From the NCBI GenBank assembly GCA_028274465.1, contig CM051456.1, positions 67,318,753-67,382,752 on the forward strand: a stretch of DNA of 64,000 nt, given 5' to 3'. This stretch comes from Plantago ovata. Its lineage: Eukaryota; Streptophyta; Magnoliopsida; Lamiales; Plantaginaceae. Below, one piece after another: positions 1 to 12,230 of this stretch. The translations under genes were made by a program, and so were the position numbers. Under the pieces are notes generated by a model that did not search any database, had not been told where the DNA came from, and saw only the letters and a program-made list of their open reading frames with translations. How positions within the stretch are numbered: the stretch's first letter is position 1; the number at the start of each line of letters is the position of its first letter.

Positions 1-1589
1 TCGGAGAGGAACCCCATAGGGGCCTCTTTTCGCACAACCACTCCAACCCGTGAACAGATGTCAGCCAAGGTATCACGCACAAGATTGTGCCGAAACTTCA
101 CCCCCACCTCACTAGAACAATGGACAGCGTGGTCACCCCACTTGTCCATCCGTCGCACACGACAACTCGAGCAAGAGGAACCATCAAGGAACAAAGGGAC
201 TGCAAGGCGATAACACAACACAGCACGGAACTGTCGCGGATTCATCCGCTGTCCCAACCCATCAATAGGAATGGTGAGTAAGTAATCCTGCGCATGAGGT
301 GCACGAAGACAACTAAGAAGAGCCTGCTGCCGATGACTCAACCCATACCGTGACGACAGATGTTCATCGATGACACCAAAATAACTCTTTGCCTAAGACT
401 TCGTAAACTGGGGGGCAGGAGAGCTAGATGTAACAGAGAGAACATCAACACCACAAAAGGTCGTGAAACTGTCAAGAGCCGACTGAAAGGTAGGACCAGT
501 AGAAAAAACCCCGGACCTCAACAGAATCCTATCTTGCAAGGAGCTGGACTGCAAGCGAGAAGCGAGAAAAGCATACTGACTGACATCCGCCGCACACAGG
601 ACCCCCAGACCTCCAAGTCTGATGGGAAGAGTGGCAAGCCGCCACTGCCAATCCCCGAAACCAGGCCCTGAACCTGTAACGATCATCTCCAAGGAAGTAC
701 GCAAGGCCTGATCAAACTGGGCTAGAGGATAACCACAAGCCAACGGAGGGCAGGTCCTCAAAGCATAAGATAACTTTGCCACCCCCGCACAATTGCGAAG
801 AAGAAGAAGCTCACACTGGGGATCATCGAGCTTCCGGATAGCCTCCAACAAAGAGATGGTCTTGGAAACCCGGCGCGCAACTAAATCAAGGCAAAAACCA
901 GAATCCGCACTAACAGAGCCCCCAAGGAGCTTGACACCCCGAAGCGGACGAGAGATAGAAGAAGGGAAAAGGCCAGCCACCCTTCCGCGAGGGTCCTCCA
1001 CAGGCCAAAAAAGCTCAGTCTTATCGACATTCAGATGCAACCCATAAGCCGGGCCAGCAACACGGATAATATCGAGTGCCTTGGCAACCATAAGAGTATC
1101 ACCAATGATAGTGCCGTCATCAAGATACCAAGCCTGTAGAGAAAGCTCACATGACTGATGAATAGCGTGGACCAACGGATGCAAAACCAGCGAGAACAAT
1201 AAAGGACCCAGAGGATCCCCTGCTGAACCCCCTGACACGACCGAAGAACCGAGTCCCCATAATAAAGCCGAGCGGGCCGAGAATAACAGAACTCAACCCA
1301 AGGTGAAATGGCCGGACACCTCAACCGAGTCTCCCGAAGTATGGCACTCCTGTCAACTAAGTTAAATGCATTCTGGAAATCCACCAAAAGCATTGAGAGC
1401 CCAACCTCGGCTCCTCTAGCCTCCACAAACCTGTTGACAGAATGAAGGACAGCCTCACACCCCCCCGAGACCCCAACACCAAACTGAAAATCCTGTAAGT
1501 ACGAGGTCACCAAGGTCCCAACAGAGGAAGAGGCCACCTTAGAAACCAGCCGCCGCCAAACAGTACCCACGGCAATGGGTCGAACGGCA
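1..1589 (-). pseudogene. Non-LTR-type reverse transcriptase remnant, frameshifted and 5'-truncated
   Basis: Reading the minus strand from 1589 downward gives VRPIAVGTVWRRL, an RT fingers-type motif, then a palm-like segment (LLVDFQNAFN), then GVQQG with a one-base shift near 1215 before DPLGPLLFSL, then the catalytic-type segment WYLDDG. Downstream, past a stop near 393, the frame continues to the window edge with a possible zinc knuckle (C-x2-C-x10-H-x3-C, around position 170) followed by RKEAPMGF. The order RT, zinc knuckle and a K-E containing tail resembles non-LTR retroelements with a restriction-like endonuclease, but the end of the gene lies outside the window. The N-terminal part is missing exactly where a microsatellite begins. 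RT identity is clear; the clade is inference. Two or more lesions show that it is not functional. Confidence 0.8.
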
Positions 1590-1683
<94 letters not shown>

Positions 1684-1694
1684 ATTTTTTTTAC

Positions 1695-1734
<40 letters not shown>

Positions 1735-1735
1735 T
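1590..1735. repeat. (ATT)n microsatellite
   Basis: A nearly pure ATT/TTA trinucleotide run occupies about 1590-1680. It is broken by a short AT-rich imperfection (about 1681-1698) and then continues to about 1735. It abuts the broken N-terminal side of the reverse transcriptase remnant without a visible spacer. Long poly-Ile or poly-Asn reading frames through it are artefacts. Confidence 0.97.
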
Positions 1736-2411
1736 GTATTTGATGGTTATAAATTAGAAATTTCTCGCATTGTTTGGTTATTTCAAGAAATGTATGCATT
1801 TTTTACTATTGGTGTTTTGGTTCTTAAATATTTTATTTTATTTTTTTTACTTAATAATATGGAAATTGTGTGTGCTAAATAGTGTAGATTCTTCACTTGA
1901 CTCCATCCACTAAGCAAAATAATTTGGAGATAGTTATCAACCGTATAGTAGACCATAAATTTATTAAGTTATCATTCTTATGAAACTGTTTTCAACCATG
2001 GTCCCTTCTATGTGAATGTTCATTATTGACAAATAGAATCTAAAAGAAACTGCAATATTCCATTGATGAGAAGGTAAGATTACAATCGGAATTGAACTTT
2101 ATTTACAAGATTGAATTGGATAAGATGAATTACAGAAAGGTATGAAATGTGGAAGGAAACCAGTGAAGTGAAAACTAGCTAACTCTGTTCTCTTAAAACA
2201 ATAACACGCTTTGGTCTGTTTTGGTTCTTGTTTTAATAGCGTTGTATTTGCATAATTGATGCTTCCTTCTTTTGTTAGTCCATCTGCGGTTCCACTAACT
2301 TCTCTAAAGATATGTGCTCGTGTGCCATGCTGCTTCCTTCTTCCTGCTTATACATATGACCATTTTTTACAACCAGTTTTCATATTTAACATACCTTTTA
2401 TTTTTTCAGAA
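1736..2411. other. AT-rich upstream region and probable 5' intron of the next gene
   Basis: There is no convincing coding sequence here. The 3' end, a T-rich stretch ending in TTTTTTCAG at 2401-2409, is a good splice acceptor placed two bases before the ATG of the downstream reading frame. The next gene therefore probably has an upstream non-coding exon in this region. I could not place the transcription start. Confidence 0.4.
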
Positions 2412-3002
2412 ATGGAACAGTACAGGTTCAATCTCTGCATCTTTGGAGGAGGAAGGTTTGATAAGGCCACCAATGGCAAGGTCGCTTATCACGGTAACGA
2501 CGTGAAGATTGTGGAGCTCACCGAGGTAGACTGCTCCCAGTTCACCCTCATGGACTTGTTCCATGTGGGTAAGAAAATGGATCTGCTAAATTGTACGCCA
2601 AAGAGGGTGTGGTATGTCTCCCCTGGTACGCCAACGGATGACGGCCGCCAATCACTTGCCAGTCGACTAGTTCCGATAAAGACAACCAATGACCTGCAGG
2701 TGATGTTTTCTCGTGCTTATACGAACAATGCTTGGCTGGAGGTTTACTTCCAGGATGTGGATTACCTGGCTAGCGATGGGGAGTACTACATGCTGCCGGA
2801 TGATATATCCAATGGGGGCGATGCGGAGTTCTCTGATGAGCAGATTGATGTTGTTGTCAAGAAAAAGGAAAAAGCTGAAGCTACAATCAGACTCTTAGCG
2901 GAGTTCGGGGTGGAGTTTGGGCGTGAATATTACCGCCTAAATTGCCCCGACAGCACATGGATTTCGTATATTTGGATCTGCTTTTGTTGTCATGTAGTTT
3001 AA
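2412..3002 (+). CDS. PB1-like N-terminal domain protein, MULE-associated type
   Basis: This 196-residue frame starts MEQYRFNLCIFGGGRF directly after a splice-acceptor sequence. The pattern F-x-L-x-I-F-x-G-G-x-F, then a beta-hairpin-like GKVAYHGNDVKIVE, a D-C-S-x-F-x-L segment, and a later D-L-Q-V-M-F segment (residues about 1-110) match the PB1-like domain at the N-terminus of many plant Mutator-like transposase genes. Residues about 130-175 are acidic and then lysine-rich. The last 15 residues (ISYIWICFCCHVV) look like read-through into non-coding sequence, so the original protein probably continued after another intron or was truncated. No transposase core, SWIM zinc finger or TIR is visible nearby. 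It is either a captured or truncated transposon gene or a domesticated fragment; expression is unknown. The family call is moderately sure. Confidence 0.55.
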   Translation: MEQYRFNLCIFGGGRFDKATNGKVAYHGNDVKIVELTEVDCSQFTLMDLFHVGKKMDLLNCTPKRVWYVSPGTPTDDGRQSLASRLVPIKTTNDLQVMFSRAYTNNAWLEVYFQDVDYLASDGEYYMLPDDISNGGDAEFSDEQIDVVVKKKEKAEATIRLLAEFGVEFGREYYRLNCPDSTWISYIWICFCCHVV

Positions 3003-3484
3003 TTATGGTTTCGTGTTGTTGAACAATTCGTGTAGCATTTTCAATTTGCTACTTATATATGTCAAGTATCTATATTTTATGGTCCATGTCGAACAAATTA
3101 GTGTTTTGAGGAAGCTCAACAAACTAAATTTGAATTGGATCCCATTTGAATTTAGTGAAAAGAGAAAAGGGGGTGAACACTAATTTGGTTAATTCAACTA
3201 GGCAACTTTGGAAGCTTAGAGGAGTTTTTCCTTGATCCGTTTTATAGTCCAAATTCATGTCCTCGCGTCACGATCAATACTTCGAGAATTGATGACCGTG
3301 GAATACCACGATAAATATTTGATCCGGGGAAACATTGCCAGATGGGATTTATGAGTCATATACTAGGACGTTTGGAGTTGTCTTTTATGCATTCGATAAA
3401 AATGAAGGTCGGTTTAACAGGGCGCTCGACTGTGCAAAGTCCTTATGACCTTGAGGACAAGGTCGGTTTTAAATGGGCGAGGAA
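3003..3484 (+). other. Probable 3' end of a Ty3/gypsy internal region
   Basis: No open frame is maintained. The last part (about 3440-3484) reads GACCTTGAGGACAAGGTCGG then TTTTAAATGGGCGAGG. This matches the usual end of plant Ty3/gypsy polyproteins (L-E-D-K-V) followed by a purine-rich polypurine tract. The LTR that should follow starts at 3485. The stretch 3003-3440 has only scattered similarity that I cannot assign. Confidence 0.4.
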
Positions 3485-3813
3485 TGATAAGAATCGAGAT
3501 CGCGAATCGAACTATGCTTGAGGAAATACGCGAGCCAAAATGCCGAATGACGACGATAGACCAATTGGACTCATACATGACCTCTTATATATGGTTAGTT
3601 AATTACTTAGTTAATGTTTTATATTAGTTTAGGAGTCTTCTAGTACTAGTAGTAGTCTCTATTTGTTTGTCACATCAATGTATATATAGTCTACATAAGG
3701 CCATTCGTGTGTATTATATTCAATCAATTATATTATCACTAAACAATATTTTGGAGTTTCTTACTCTTCCATATATTTTTAATACTTAGCATCTGCTTAT
3801 CTTTTGATTATCA
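3485..3813 (+). repeat. Short LTR of a truncated Ty3/gypsy element
   Basis: The segment begins TGATAAGAATCG and ends CTTTTGATTATCA, giving TGATAA/TTATCA terminal inverted repeats. It lies directly after a polypurine-like tract and contains a TATA-like TGTATATATAG near 3678-3690, as expected for an LTR promoter. Its 329 bp length is within the range for short gypsy LTRs. I did not find a second copy in the window or a target duplication, so this is a truncated 3' end rather than a complete element. Confidence 0.45.
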
Positions 3814-5001
<1,188 letters not shown>

Positions 5002-5064
5002 TTCCGTTCACTCGTAAATCCTCCCCATAACCTAGTTGCCGAAAGCTCAAGCGGAACCCTTACC

Positions 5065-7151
5065 ATGAGCAACAAGAAACAAGATACCGATGTTTACCTA
5101 GTCGAAGTACTAAACTACGACCTACTCATTGAAATCATGAGAAGACTAACTGATGAGTCTAATGAAGATGCATTGAAAGACTGGATGAGGGCGAAAAAAA
5201 CGTAAGTATTTACTAGTATATCATAGATTAATCTATTTGTTTTATTTAACCCTAACTACGTTCTTTTGTTGTTGTTGTTTGATTTGTAAATGGTGATTGT
5301 TGTATTTCTTTAGTTGCAAAGTCCTATATGAAATTGGAGAAGCCGACACTTCGTTTTATCGACGTATGAAAATTGATCGAGTGGGCGCTGAATTGAAAGA
5401 GAGAACTCTGGCTAGACTCGTCGCAGCAAATAACTCGGAAGGTGTCTACCGGAAGGCTCTGGTATGATTACCATACATTGCATATTTTATCTATCTATAT
5501 AATTATGTATAATCTACCAAGATCTAATAAACAAAAATGGGGTAATACTGTTCATAGACTTAGCAAACTCAATTACTGTAGCAATGTCTTTTTTCCTTTA
5601 AATGATCACTCTAACATGAAATGCTTGTCTGCGCTATGTTCTTTTGTGTCCTGAAGTTCATTTTAAAACTAGAAAACTTAGTTTCATGATTGGTGGCTTA
5701 GAGTTTAAGTTTCCGCTATGTGATTAATTAGATTATGAGATAAGTTCATTTGGCAGTTTGGTCATAAGGTGCTAAAGCACTTAGGTGTGATTCTAATCTT
5801 CTTGCTACTTTAGGGTTAATACTTAATAAGGTGGAATCTAAGAAATTTTCACTGAAAAAATAGAAATAAAACCGAAATAACTTAGCACCACTGATAAATT
5901 GCACTAAGAGATAGTAAGTTTTTTTGAGTCTTCCAAACAGGGGCGGCCCAACGATTTTGGGGGCCTTAGGCAAATTCGAATTTGTGGCCTTTAATTAGAA
6001 AAAAAAATTGTCCTATTTATCAGGTAAATTACCCTTACTTTGACTACATTTTTTTAAAAGACTAATAAACTTATTTACATTTCTTTGTGAAATTTGGTGT
6101 CTCTGAATATCGACTCTAGAAATAAAATATTAAAATGTTTAGTACAAAAACTGAGAAATTGAATAGAACCAATAGAGATATAGGTTGAAGAAGAAGAGTA
6201 AGATGAAATAAAATTGTCTAAATTTATGGTTTTTGATCGTATTCATTATTCAAGAGACAGATATTAATTAAATAATTCTACTAACTAAATCAATTAATTA
6301 CCTATCAATTAACCGTGTAAATTTAATGCAGTCTCTTAGTTATAAATATATATAGAAGGTGTTTTTCAATCATCGAGATATATAAAGTAACTATAGCATA
6401 ATCAATTCAATTACATTAATTAAGAAAATGGGTCGTTCTTACATTGGGGGCCTTAGGCCATGGCCTCAGCTGCCTATATGGCTGGGCCGACACTGCTTCC
6501 AAATTCACAATTCTAATGAATGAATTATATTATGTTAATGCATATGACCCTTCTTGTTGTTTTCATGCTGAATGAATTTGTTCTTTCCTTTCCTTATGAC
6601 ATAGATGCTTTATAATTGGCATTGAAAACAAATTATGAACCTCACCGGATAGTTACAACAAGCATGTGCGGGGCATCTTACAAAGTCACCGTGTGTAACA
6701 CGGTCCTGTAGTCCTAGTTGAAAATATATTCTAAATTTTAACAAGTGGACTAACTTCAAATCGTATACTACAGGAGGAATTTTTTACTAATGGTAACGAC
6801 GTTGAATCATATCCCATTTTCGAGAAGGCAATGCTGTTGAATCATCCTGAAGCTCGTTATGCATATGGTTTTGTACGCTTGTTCTCTCCCGATGAGAACA
6901 TTCGGCTGGATGGAGCGAAGGCACTGAAAACTTTGGAGAAAGAGAGTTATCTTTCTCTATCTGATGGGAGAGATATGTTGAAGGAGCGACTCAAGTTTAC
7001 GTGGATCAAGCATAACAGATTTCGACCAAAGCGTAAATTTTGTAGCATTTCTCACATTGGGTGGGAAGGTGATCAACCAAATCTTGTTGAGGATGATTGT
7101 CCTGTTTACAGAGGACGGAAAAGTCGTTTGGGTATGTGGGTCATTAGCTGA
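5065..7151 (+). CDS. F-box protein, At2g35280-like (three exons)
   Basis: Three exons join cleanly with GT-AG introns: 5065-5201, 5314-5461 and 6774-7151, giving about 220 residues. Exon 1 carries an F-box core near residues 14-30 ([15 protein letters not shown]), followed by W-M-R-A-K-K-T-C-K. F-box proteins dock on SKP1 in SCF ubiquitin ligases. Exons 2-3 contain [11 protein letters not shown] and [18 protein letters not shown] plus [10 protein letters not shown]. This is the short helical-repeat (Sel1/TPR-like) arrangement of the plant At2g35280-like F-box group, which may bind substrate. The tail (about residues 155-220) is basic with two or three cysteines. The start ATG is the first in frame and is followed at once by the F-box. 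No premature stop is seen, so the gene may be functional. A 558-bp MITE lies in intron 2. Family membership is inferred from pattern, not from a search. Confidence 0.72.
5938..6495. mobile_element. hAT-type MITE in F-box intron 2
   Basis: The terminal inverted repeats are CAGGGGCGGCCCA at the left and the complement of CAGTGTCGGCCCA at the right. They are flanked by a perfect 8-bp target duplication CTTCCAAA (5930-5937 and 6496-6503). CAG-starting ends with an 8-bp duplication are typical of hAT elements. The 558-bp interior is AT-rich and non-coding, so the element is non-autonomous. Both ends also contain GGGGGCC(T)TAGGC in inverted orientation. Confidence 0.88.
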
Positions 7152-8338
7152 CCAAAAGTTTATGACCAATATAGTTCTGTTTTAGATTATTTGTAGAATG
7201 CTATACTTTGTAATACAAGGTCATTTTGGGTATTTGGATTCTAAAACCTAGCAAGTATTTTGGGTGTCTATCATTTTTGTTATGTGGACGTGGTTTAACC
7301 ATTCTCGATTCAAATAATGTTTCCTTTTTTTTCAGTGTGAAACCAATATGTCAAAATGTGGAGGGGGACAGGGGGTTCTTCTCGTAGCCGTAATCCTTCC
7401 ATGTCATATGCACAAGTATTCCCGTTTCGCTTGAGCAATGTTTTCAATTGTCAAACATGACATAGTTGCGACTTAAATATTTATACCAACTATAAAAATA
7501 GCTATATATATCCATTTTTTATAGATAAAAATATGAAGAAGTGAGTTAATTGAGTACTTACTCTAATTTAATTGTTCAAACAACACCATAATGTAAAATA
7601 CAATTGCTTAAATAAAAATTCAAATTATTTTTTAGTAATATGTTCGGTGATGGAAGCGTTGCTATATTTTGAAAAGTTCCATACCCTAATCTATTTACAA
7701 TGTTTGTTGGCCCCTAAGATACTTACCTTTATTGAGTTTAGCAATATTACAATTTTCATCATACATACTCTTTCTTTCTTATATATTCCCATGGTGAGCA
7801 ATGTCGCCCACCGGTCAGGTGTAATCGGAAACTATAAGCGAATGTCAAAGGATTTGATGCCAAAATGGGGCACCATTTTTCTATGATAATAATACGAATA
7901 CACATATCGCCGAACAAATGTATTCGTAGTTGTAGTTAGAAAGGATCATATATATGTTATCTAGTATAGTAATGATCTGTAGGGGGAGATCATGGAGGAT
8001 AGCCTGTAGGGGGAAATCTTTAAATTCTGTGGCTATGTATATTGTGATAGCATGGAGGATCACAACTTTGATAGCATGGATGCTAGTTTCTTCTAACAGG
8101 ATCATTGGTTGTAATTCTAAACCATAAAACACCGAAATCCATCATAACTAGGAAACAAGAAAATGCATAATTTGTATATTAGTACATACCATGCAATTCC
8201 AGAAAACACAAACGTTTTAAAGTAGATTAAGAAGACTACAGTTCACATATTACAGACCAAAACATTTAAAAAAACTTGTCCCATATTTGCAGAAATTAAA
8301 ACAAGATACGTAGCCACTGAAGTCCCGATCCACGTTTC
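7152..8338. other. Intergenic region downstream of the F-box gene
   Basis: No gene is recognised. A local duplication is visible around 7978-8095, where the phrases GTAGGGGGA, ATCATGGAGGAT and GATAGCATGGA recur. The final 170 bp probably include the 3' UTR of the minus-strand gene that ends at 8339. Confidence 0.3.
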
Positions 8339-9741
8339 TCAGTCGGTCATAGACACGTAAGGCCAGATCCTCGCTGCTTCAAGTCGCTTGCGGTTATAAG
8401 GCGAAACCTGGTCGACCGTTTTTTGGATATGAGCGGCATGATCATACAAGTTCTCCATCCCTTCAAAAGGTCTATGAAAGTTCAGAGGGAATGACACTTT
8501 GTAAATGACGTGACCATCCGGGCCGATCATTTCCTCAATCGATTGCACATAAACTTGACCCCAATTAGACCCAGCAACTCTGCAATTAGCAATCATCTCC
8601 CGAAATTGTGCAGCAGTATGGAGGGGCTTGATACAGGTTTGTCCAAGTGGACCCATATTCTTCGTACCAGATGCGGCATGGATTCTGATTGCCTTCATCC
8701 TGCTCCTTGAGAACCAGCTGCAGTAGTCTAGCCACTTTGAAAGTTTGAGGATCAACATTGTGGATGAAAAATTTCCTACCACCATTGTACGACACTAATT
8801 TGAGGACATCATCCATAAACAAGCCCTGATGCCTTACGACTAATTGAAACAAATCAGGGGATTGAACTGCAAAAAAGAAGCAGCAACTACATTAGTACAA
8901 TTTTCACACTTATAGACAGGACATGGGGATCAACATAAAATTGAACACTGACATACACGAACCATACATTTTTTCAATAACAATCTTGTATTATATTTCA
9001 CAAATATAATACAAAAATTAAATAAAAATTAGTTTCACAGCTTCTTGTAGATCAATTGCATGTTGCAGTATAACAAGGTCTGTAATCAGCCAAACTATTA
9101 CAAATATCTTTACTAACTAACAAAGCTCTGAAAGTTATCCGAGCCTTTAACAGATCATGGTGCATGTCAAGCTTAAAATAAATAACACCAAATCATGAAT
9201 AGCTTTACTAACTAACAAAGTTGTGAAATAAAACCGACCCTATTACAGATCCCGGTGCATGTCAAGCTTAAAATAAATACGAACAAATGTTCAAATTCGC
9301 AGGGGAACTTAAAGACAAGAAAACTTCCTAAATTAGCAAGGTAATCACACATAAAAAATGACTAGAATGCTACATTTCCAACTTCTGGCAGCAATAGAAT
9401 TTCATCAAAGAAGGGATAATATCTGATTGCAGACCAATTCATGCATGCAAAGAATGAGTATCATCTATACATTGCTTCGATTAACACAGAAAATGACAAA
9501 CTTGTCAAACAATTCCATCCTACTTACAGATCTGTATGAATTTGATGCTCATAATTTAAATTCTATAGCAAATTTGGCTTATACAGGAAAAAGGTTAAAG
9601 GCAAGGGTTGTTCTTACAAATCTCCGATGAATACTTGACCAGTTTTTGCTTCAGAAATGACTCATTGTTAGAGTCTTGACTGGTGGCCATGGAGACGGGT
9701 TCCACGCTATTGTCTGCAGTCGAATTGTCACTGGAAGACAT
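8339..9741 (-). CDS. Unrecognised two-exon gene with an apparent frameshift
   Basis: Exon 1 (9741-9618) encodes 41 residues starting MSSSDNSTADNSVEP, ending at donor TTTGTAAGAAC. Exon 2 begins at 8866 after a TTTTTTGCAG acceptor and stays in phase (FQSPDLFQLVV, then GGRKFFIHNV). That frame stops at 8586. The overlapping frame from about 8680 to 8339 looks equally protein-like (GQTCIKPLHTAAQFREM, EEMIGPDGHVIYKVSFP, then SPYNRKRLEAARIWPY). One base lost or gained near 8650-8690 would therefore join them into roughly 210 residues. I do not recognise the family. The N-terminus is serine/asparagine-rich, and there is no signal peptide or membrane segment. It could be a recent pseudogene, a sequencing error, or a gene using an exon structure I cannot see. 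The intron (8867-9617) holds a tandem duplication. Confidence 0.45.
9108..9280. repeat. Two-copy tandem duplication in an intron
   Basis: A unit of roughly 95 bp beginning CTTTACTAACTAACAAAG and ending near GTGCATGTCAAGCTTAAAATAAATA occurs at 9108 and again at about 9203. The two copies differ at several positions, so the duplication is not very recent. It lies in the intron of the minus-strand gene. Confidence 0.75.
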
Positions 9742-11340
9742 TTTATCAGAGATGGACCTTTCAACTTCTTTGCACTAAAATTTCAAGAGACAGAGAGTAG
9801 ATGAGAGTTAGTGGTGACTGTAAATGTGGTGAAAAACAGTGATTTAGAATGATTGCTAGAAGATATATTTCACCACGTGGTTGACAAACCAAAGCTGTAA
9901 AATTAATGTTTCTAAGAAACCATTGAATACCTAAAGTCTCAAGTATGAACTAGAAAGTCTATGTGCATATATTGTTGTGTGTAACATATTGTAAGTACAG
10001 TTCTTTTCTCATTTATGTAAAGATCCTTGGAATAAAATGGACGTGAAATCAAATCTTTTTATGGATGAAGTTTAGACCAAGATCTTATTTACAGTAAACT
10101 TGTAGTGTATTGAGCTATAGTATTGGTGCAACTTTTAAAACTATTAAAATGTCCAAACAATGAACTAGGTTGGTCTGTATAATCATCTATTTATTTGTTT
10201 TAATGTTTAAAACATCAAATATTGAATTAGTGACCAACTTAACGCATTCATTTGGGCAGATATACATCTCCTCAATGCCATAATTACAGCCTGCAGGGAT
10301 TAATCCCATCATCACTTGCTTTTTCGTATTCCAATACCAGCATTACTCCTAAACAATTTTCAACCAATCAGCTTCATTTCTTCTTTTACTCACTTCACAC
10401 GCTTAACTCCAACTAGCAATACTAAATCTTAGAGCATTCACAATAGTCTCTCTATAAAAATTTCCCTAAAATCGTTTTAAACTCAACCCCTATAATATTT
10501 TGAGTACTACGTATTTAACAATTTACTAATGCGAGATTTCCTTTTAGTGTTAATTTAAATATAAATAATAATTTTAATAACCACATATTCTAAATATAGT
10601 ATATAAATTAATGATTAATGCACAAAAATATGATTTAGGCATGCACAAGTGTAGGCATATAAAGAGAGTGACGGACCGAAAGAGTGTTCCCTATTTATTT
10701 AGGTGGTTGATAGATAACGCGGAAGCATAAAAGATAAAAACAATTCTTTTTTCGAAGCGGCAAAGCGAGGATCAGTAATGGTTCCCCATTTACCCCCGTG
10801 GTAAATGGAGAACCACGGGGATAAGCTACTAGAATCCCCTACAGTAGTACATCGCAAACAAGCCATCAAAACGAAGCAAAGCTTCAAACGCATACAGGCA
10901 AAGGCAATGCGTCTGTTTTATCATAAAATGGAATAATAATAATAATAATAAAACCTAACCTAAGCGACTCTTTAAATATAATCAAAACCCAATCAAGGAC
11001 CTAGAAACAATAAACCAAAATATAACTTTAATAAATATAAAATAAAGACACCAAAACAATAATATAGCAATTAGGCCCGCTGCCTAATTCCTGTTCTCCA
11101 TCAGTGGTCCATACAAGGTTTAGGGAATCTAATTTTGTTAATATTCTAACACGTATTTTGATTTTTTGCCAATATTTAAGCAAAAAAATACTGTGAATGG
11201 TCCACCCCACCAAAAAAAAACCCTCCTAGCCCTGAGACGGTTGGCCATGCACTGTGTGAACCGAACCGAATCCATTAGGACCATTATGTGAACCGAACCG
11301 CCTAGTAATAAAAAATGGTTAAAAAAAAAACTAAGAGCCC
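9742..11340. other. AT-rich intergenic region
   Basis: The left end should hold the promoter and 5' UTR of the minus-strand gene starting at 9741. No other gene is supported. A phrase typical of small DNA transposon ends (GAGCATTCACAATAG, about 10433) is present, but I did not find its inverted partner. A strong hairpin at 10780-10820 is listed separately. Poly-A and (AAT)n tracts occur near 10930 and 11205-11330. Confidence 0.35.
10780..10820. other. Overlapping inverted repeats (two alternative hairpins)
   Basis: Arms GGTTCCCCATTTACC (10780-10794) and GGTAAATGGAGAACC (10800-10814) pair over 15 positions with one mismatch and a 5-nt loop. A second, mutually exclusive stem pairs CCCCGTGG (10794-10801) with CCACGGGG (10813-10820). 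The sequence is markedly GC-richer than its surroundings. Its function is unknown. Confidence 0.6.
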
Positions 11341-12230
11341 ATTCATAAAGTCACTGGCCAAATCTCGTCCCAATCATCTACGCTCTCCGTCATTCCGCCT
11401 CAAAACAGTCGATCATTCAAACCTCGGCAGCGCTTTCAGGGTTTTGGTGATCAACCGCCTCTTTTTAATTTTTTATTTTTAATTTAACTCCCCGCCGTTA
11501 TACTTTTGGTCAATTTGTATTTCCAATTGTCGATTCAAATTGTGAGTACACATTAAGTTAGTGATGTTGGATTGTTAATCGATACGCTTGAATCGAAGTT
11601 TGTTTATGTAATTGTTCCCCATCATGCTTCTTAGAAAGTGTGATTGTGTGCGCGCGTGTCCAGATTGTTTGATTAACAGTGTTTTCAGACTTAGAATCGG
11701 TGCATTCTATTCATGTTACTCGAATCGGTTAACAATTTGTTTTGTTTTTTTGTATATGTTCAGTTCATTCATTGATGCTTCTTATTTGAAATAGGTTACA
11801 CCAAGTTTGCAGACCTAATAGTCCAAAGTATTCTCTCAATACCAAAGTTAGTGATGTAAGTATTTTGATTGTCAACTTGTTTTGCATGGTTATTGTATTG
11901 TTTCTGTTACACTCTAATCAAATTCTCATTTTTTCATGTGTTAATTTTGTAGGGAGAGCTGTCATAATCACGTGTATCCAACGAAACCCAATGATACACA
12001 CCTTCCCAAACGGGCTAGGCAGGTAACGGATGTACACCCGACAACCCCGGCAAAACCTACATTACAGCCCCCCCAAGGCTCGGATAATTAGGAGAGTCGC
12101 AAATCCAACTCGTCTTCGTCATCAGACAAGGTGGCATGTCATGTTTTTATTTCGAAAGCAATTAGTACCGTGAATCTTATATGTTCTCATTTGTTACAAT
12201 CACGATGAATAGGTAACGTATTCTACACGG
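11341..12230 (+). other. Probable 5' UTR and small non-coding exons of the following gene
   Basis: A typical plant leader (CAGGGTTTTGGTGATC, about 11437) is followed by sequence with plausible splice sites: acceptor ATAG near 11794, donor GATGTAAGTATT near 11858, acceptor TTTTGTAG near 11952, donor AAGGTGGCA near 12130 and acceptor ATGAATAG near 12213. None of the frames stays open through these pieces, so I treat them as non-coding or decayed. One stretch (about 11955-12090) encodes a basic phrase (HLPKRARQ) before a stop. Confidence 0.35.

Noticed and set aside
1539-1799. Poly-isoleucine reading frame
   Set aside because: Translation of the ATT microsatellite.
10433-10520. Possible MITE end (GAGCATTCACAATAG)
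   Set aside because: No inverted partner or target duplication was found within a reasonable distance.
10699-10893. A 64-residue minus-strand frame with a signal-peptide-like start
   Set aside because: It runs through the hairpin, has no splice or promoter support and no recognisable family.
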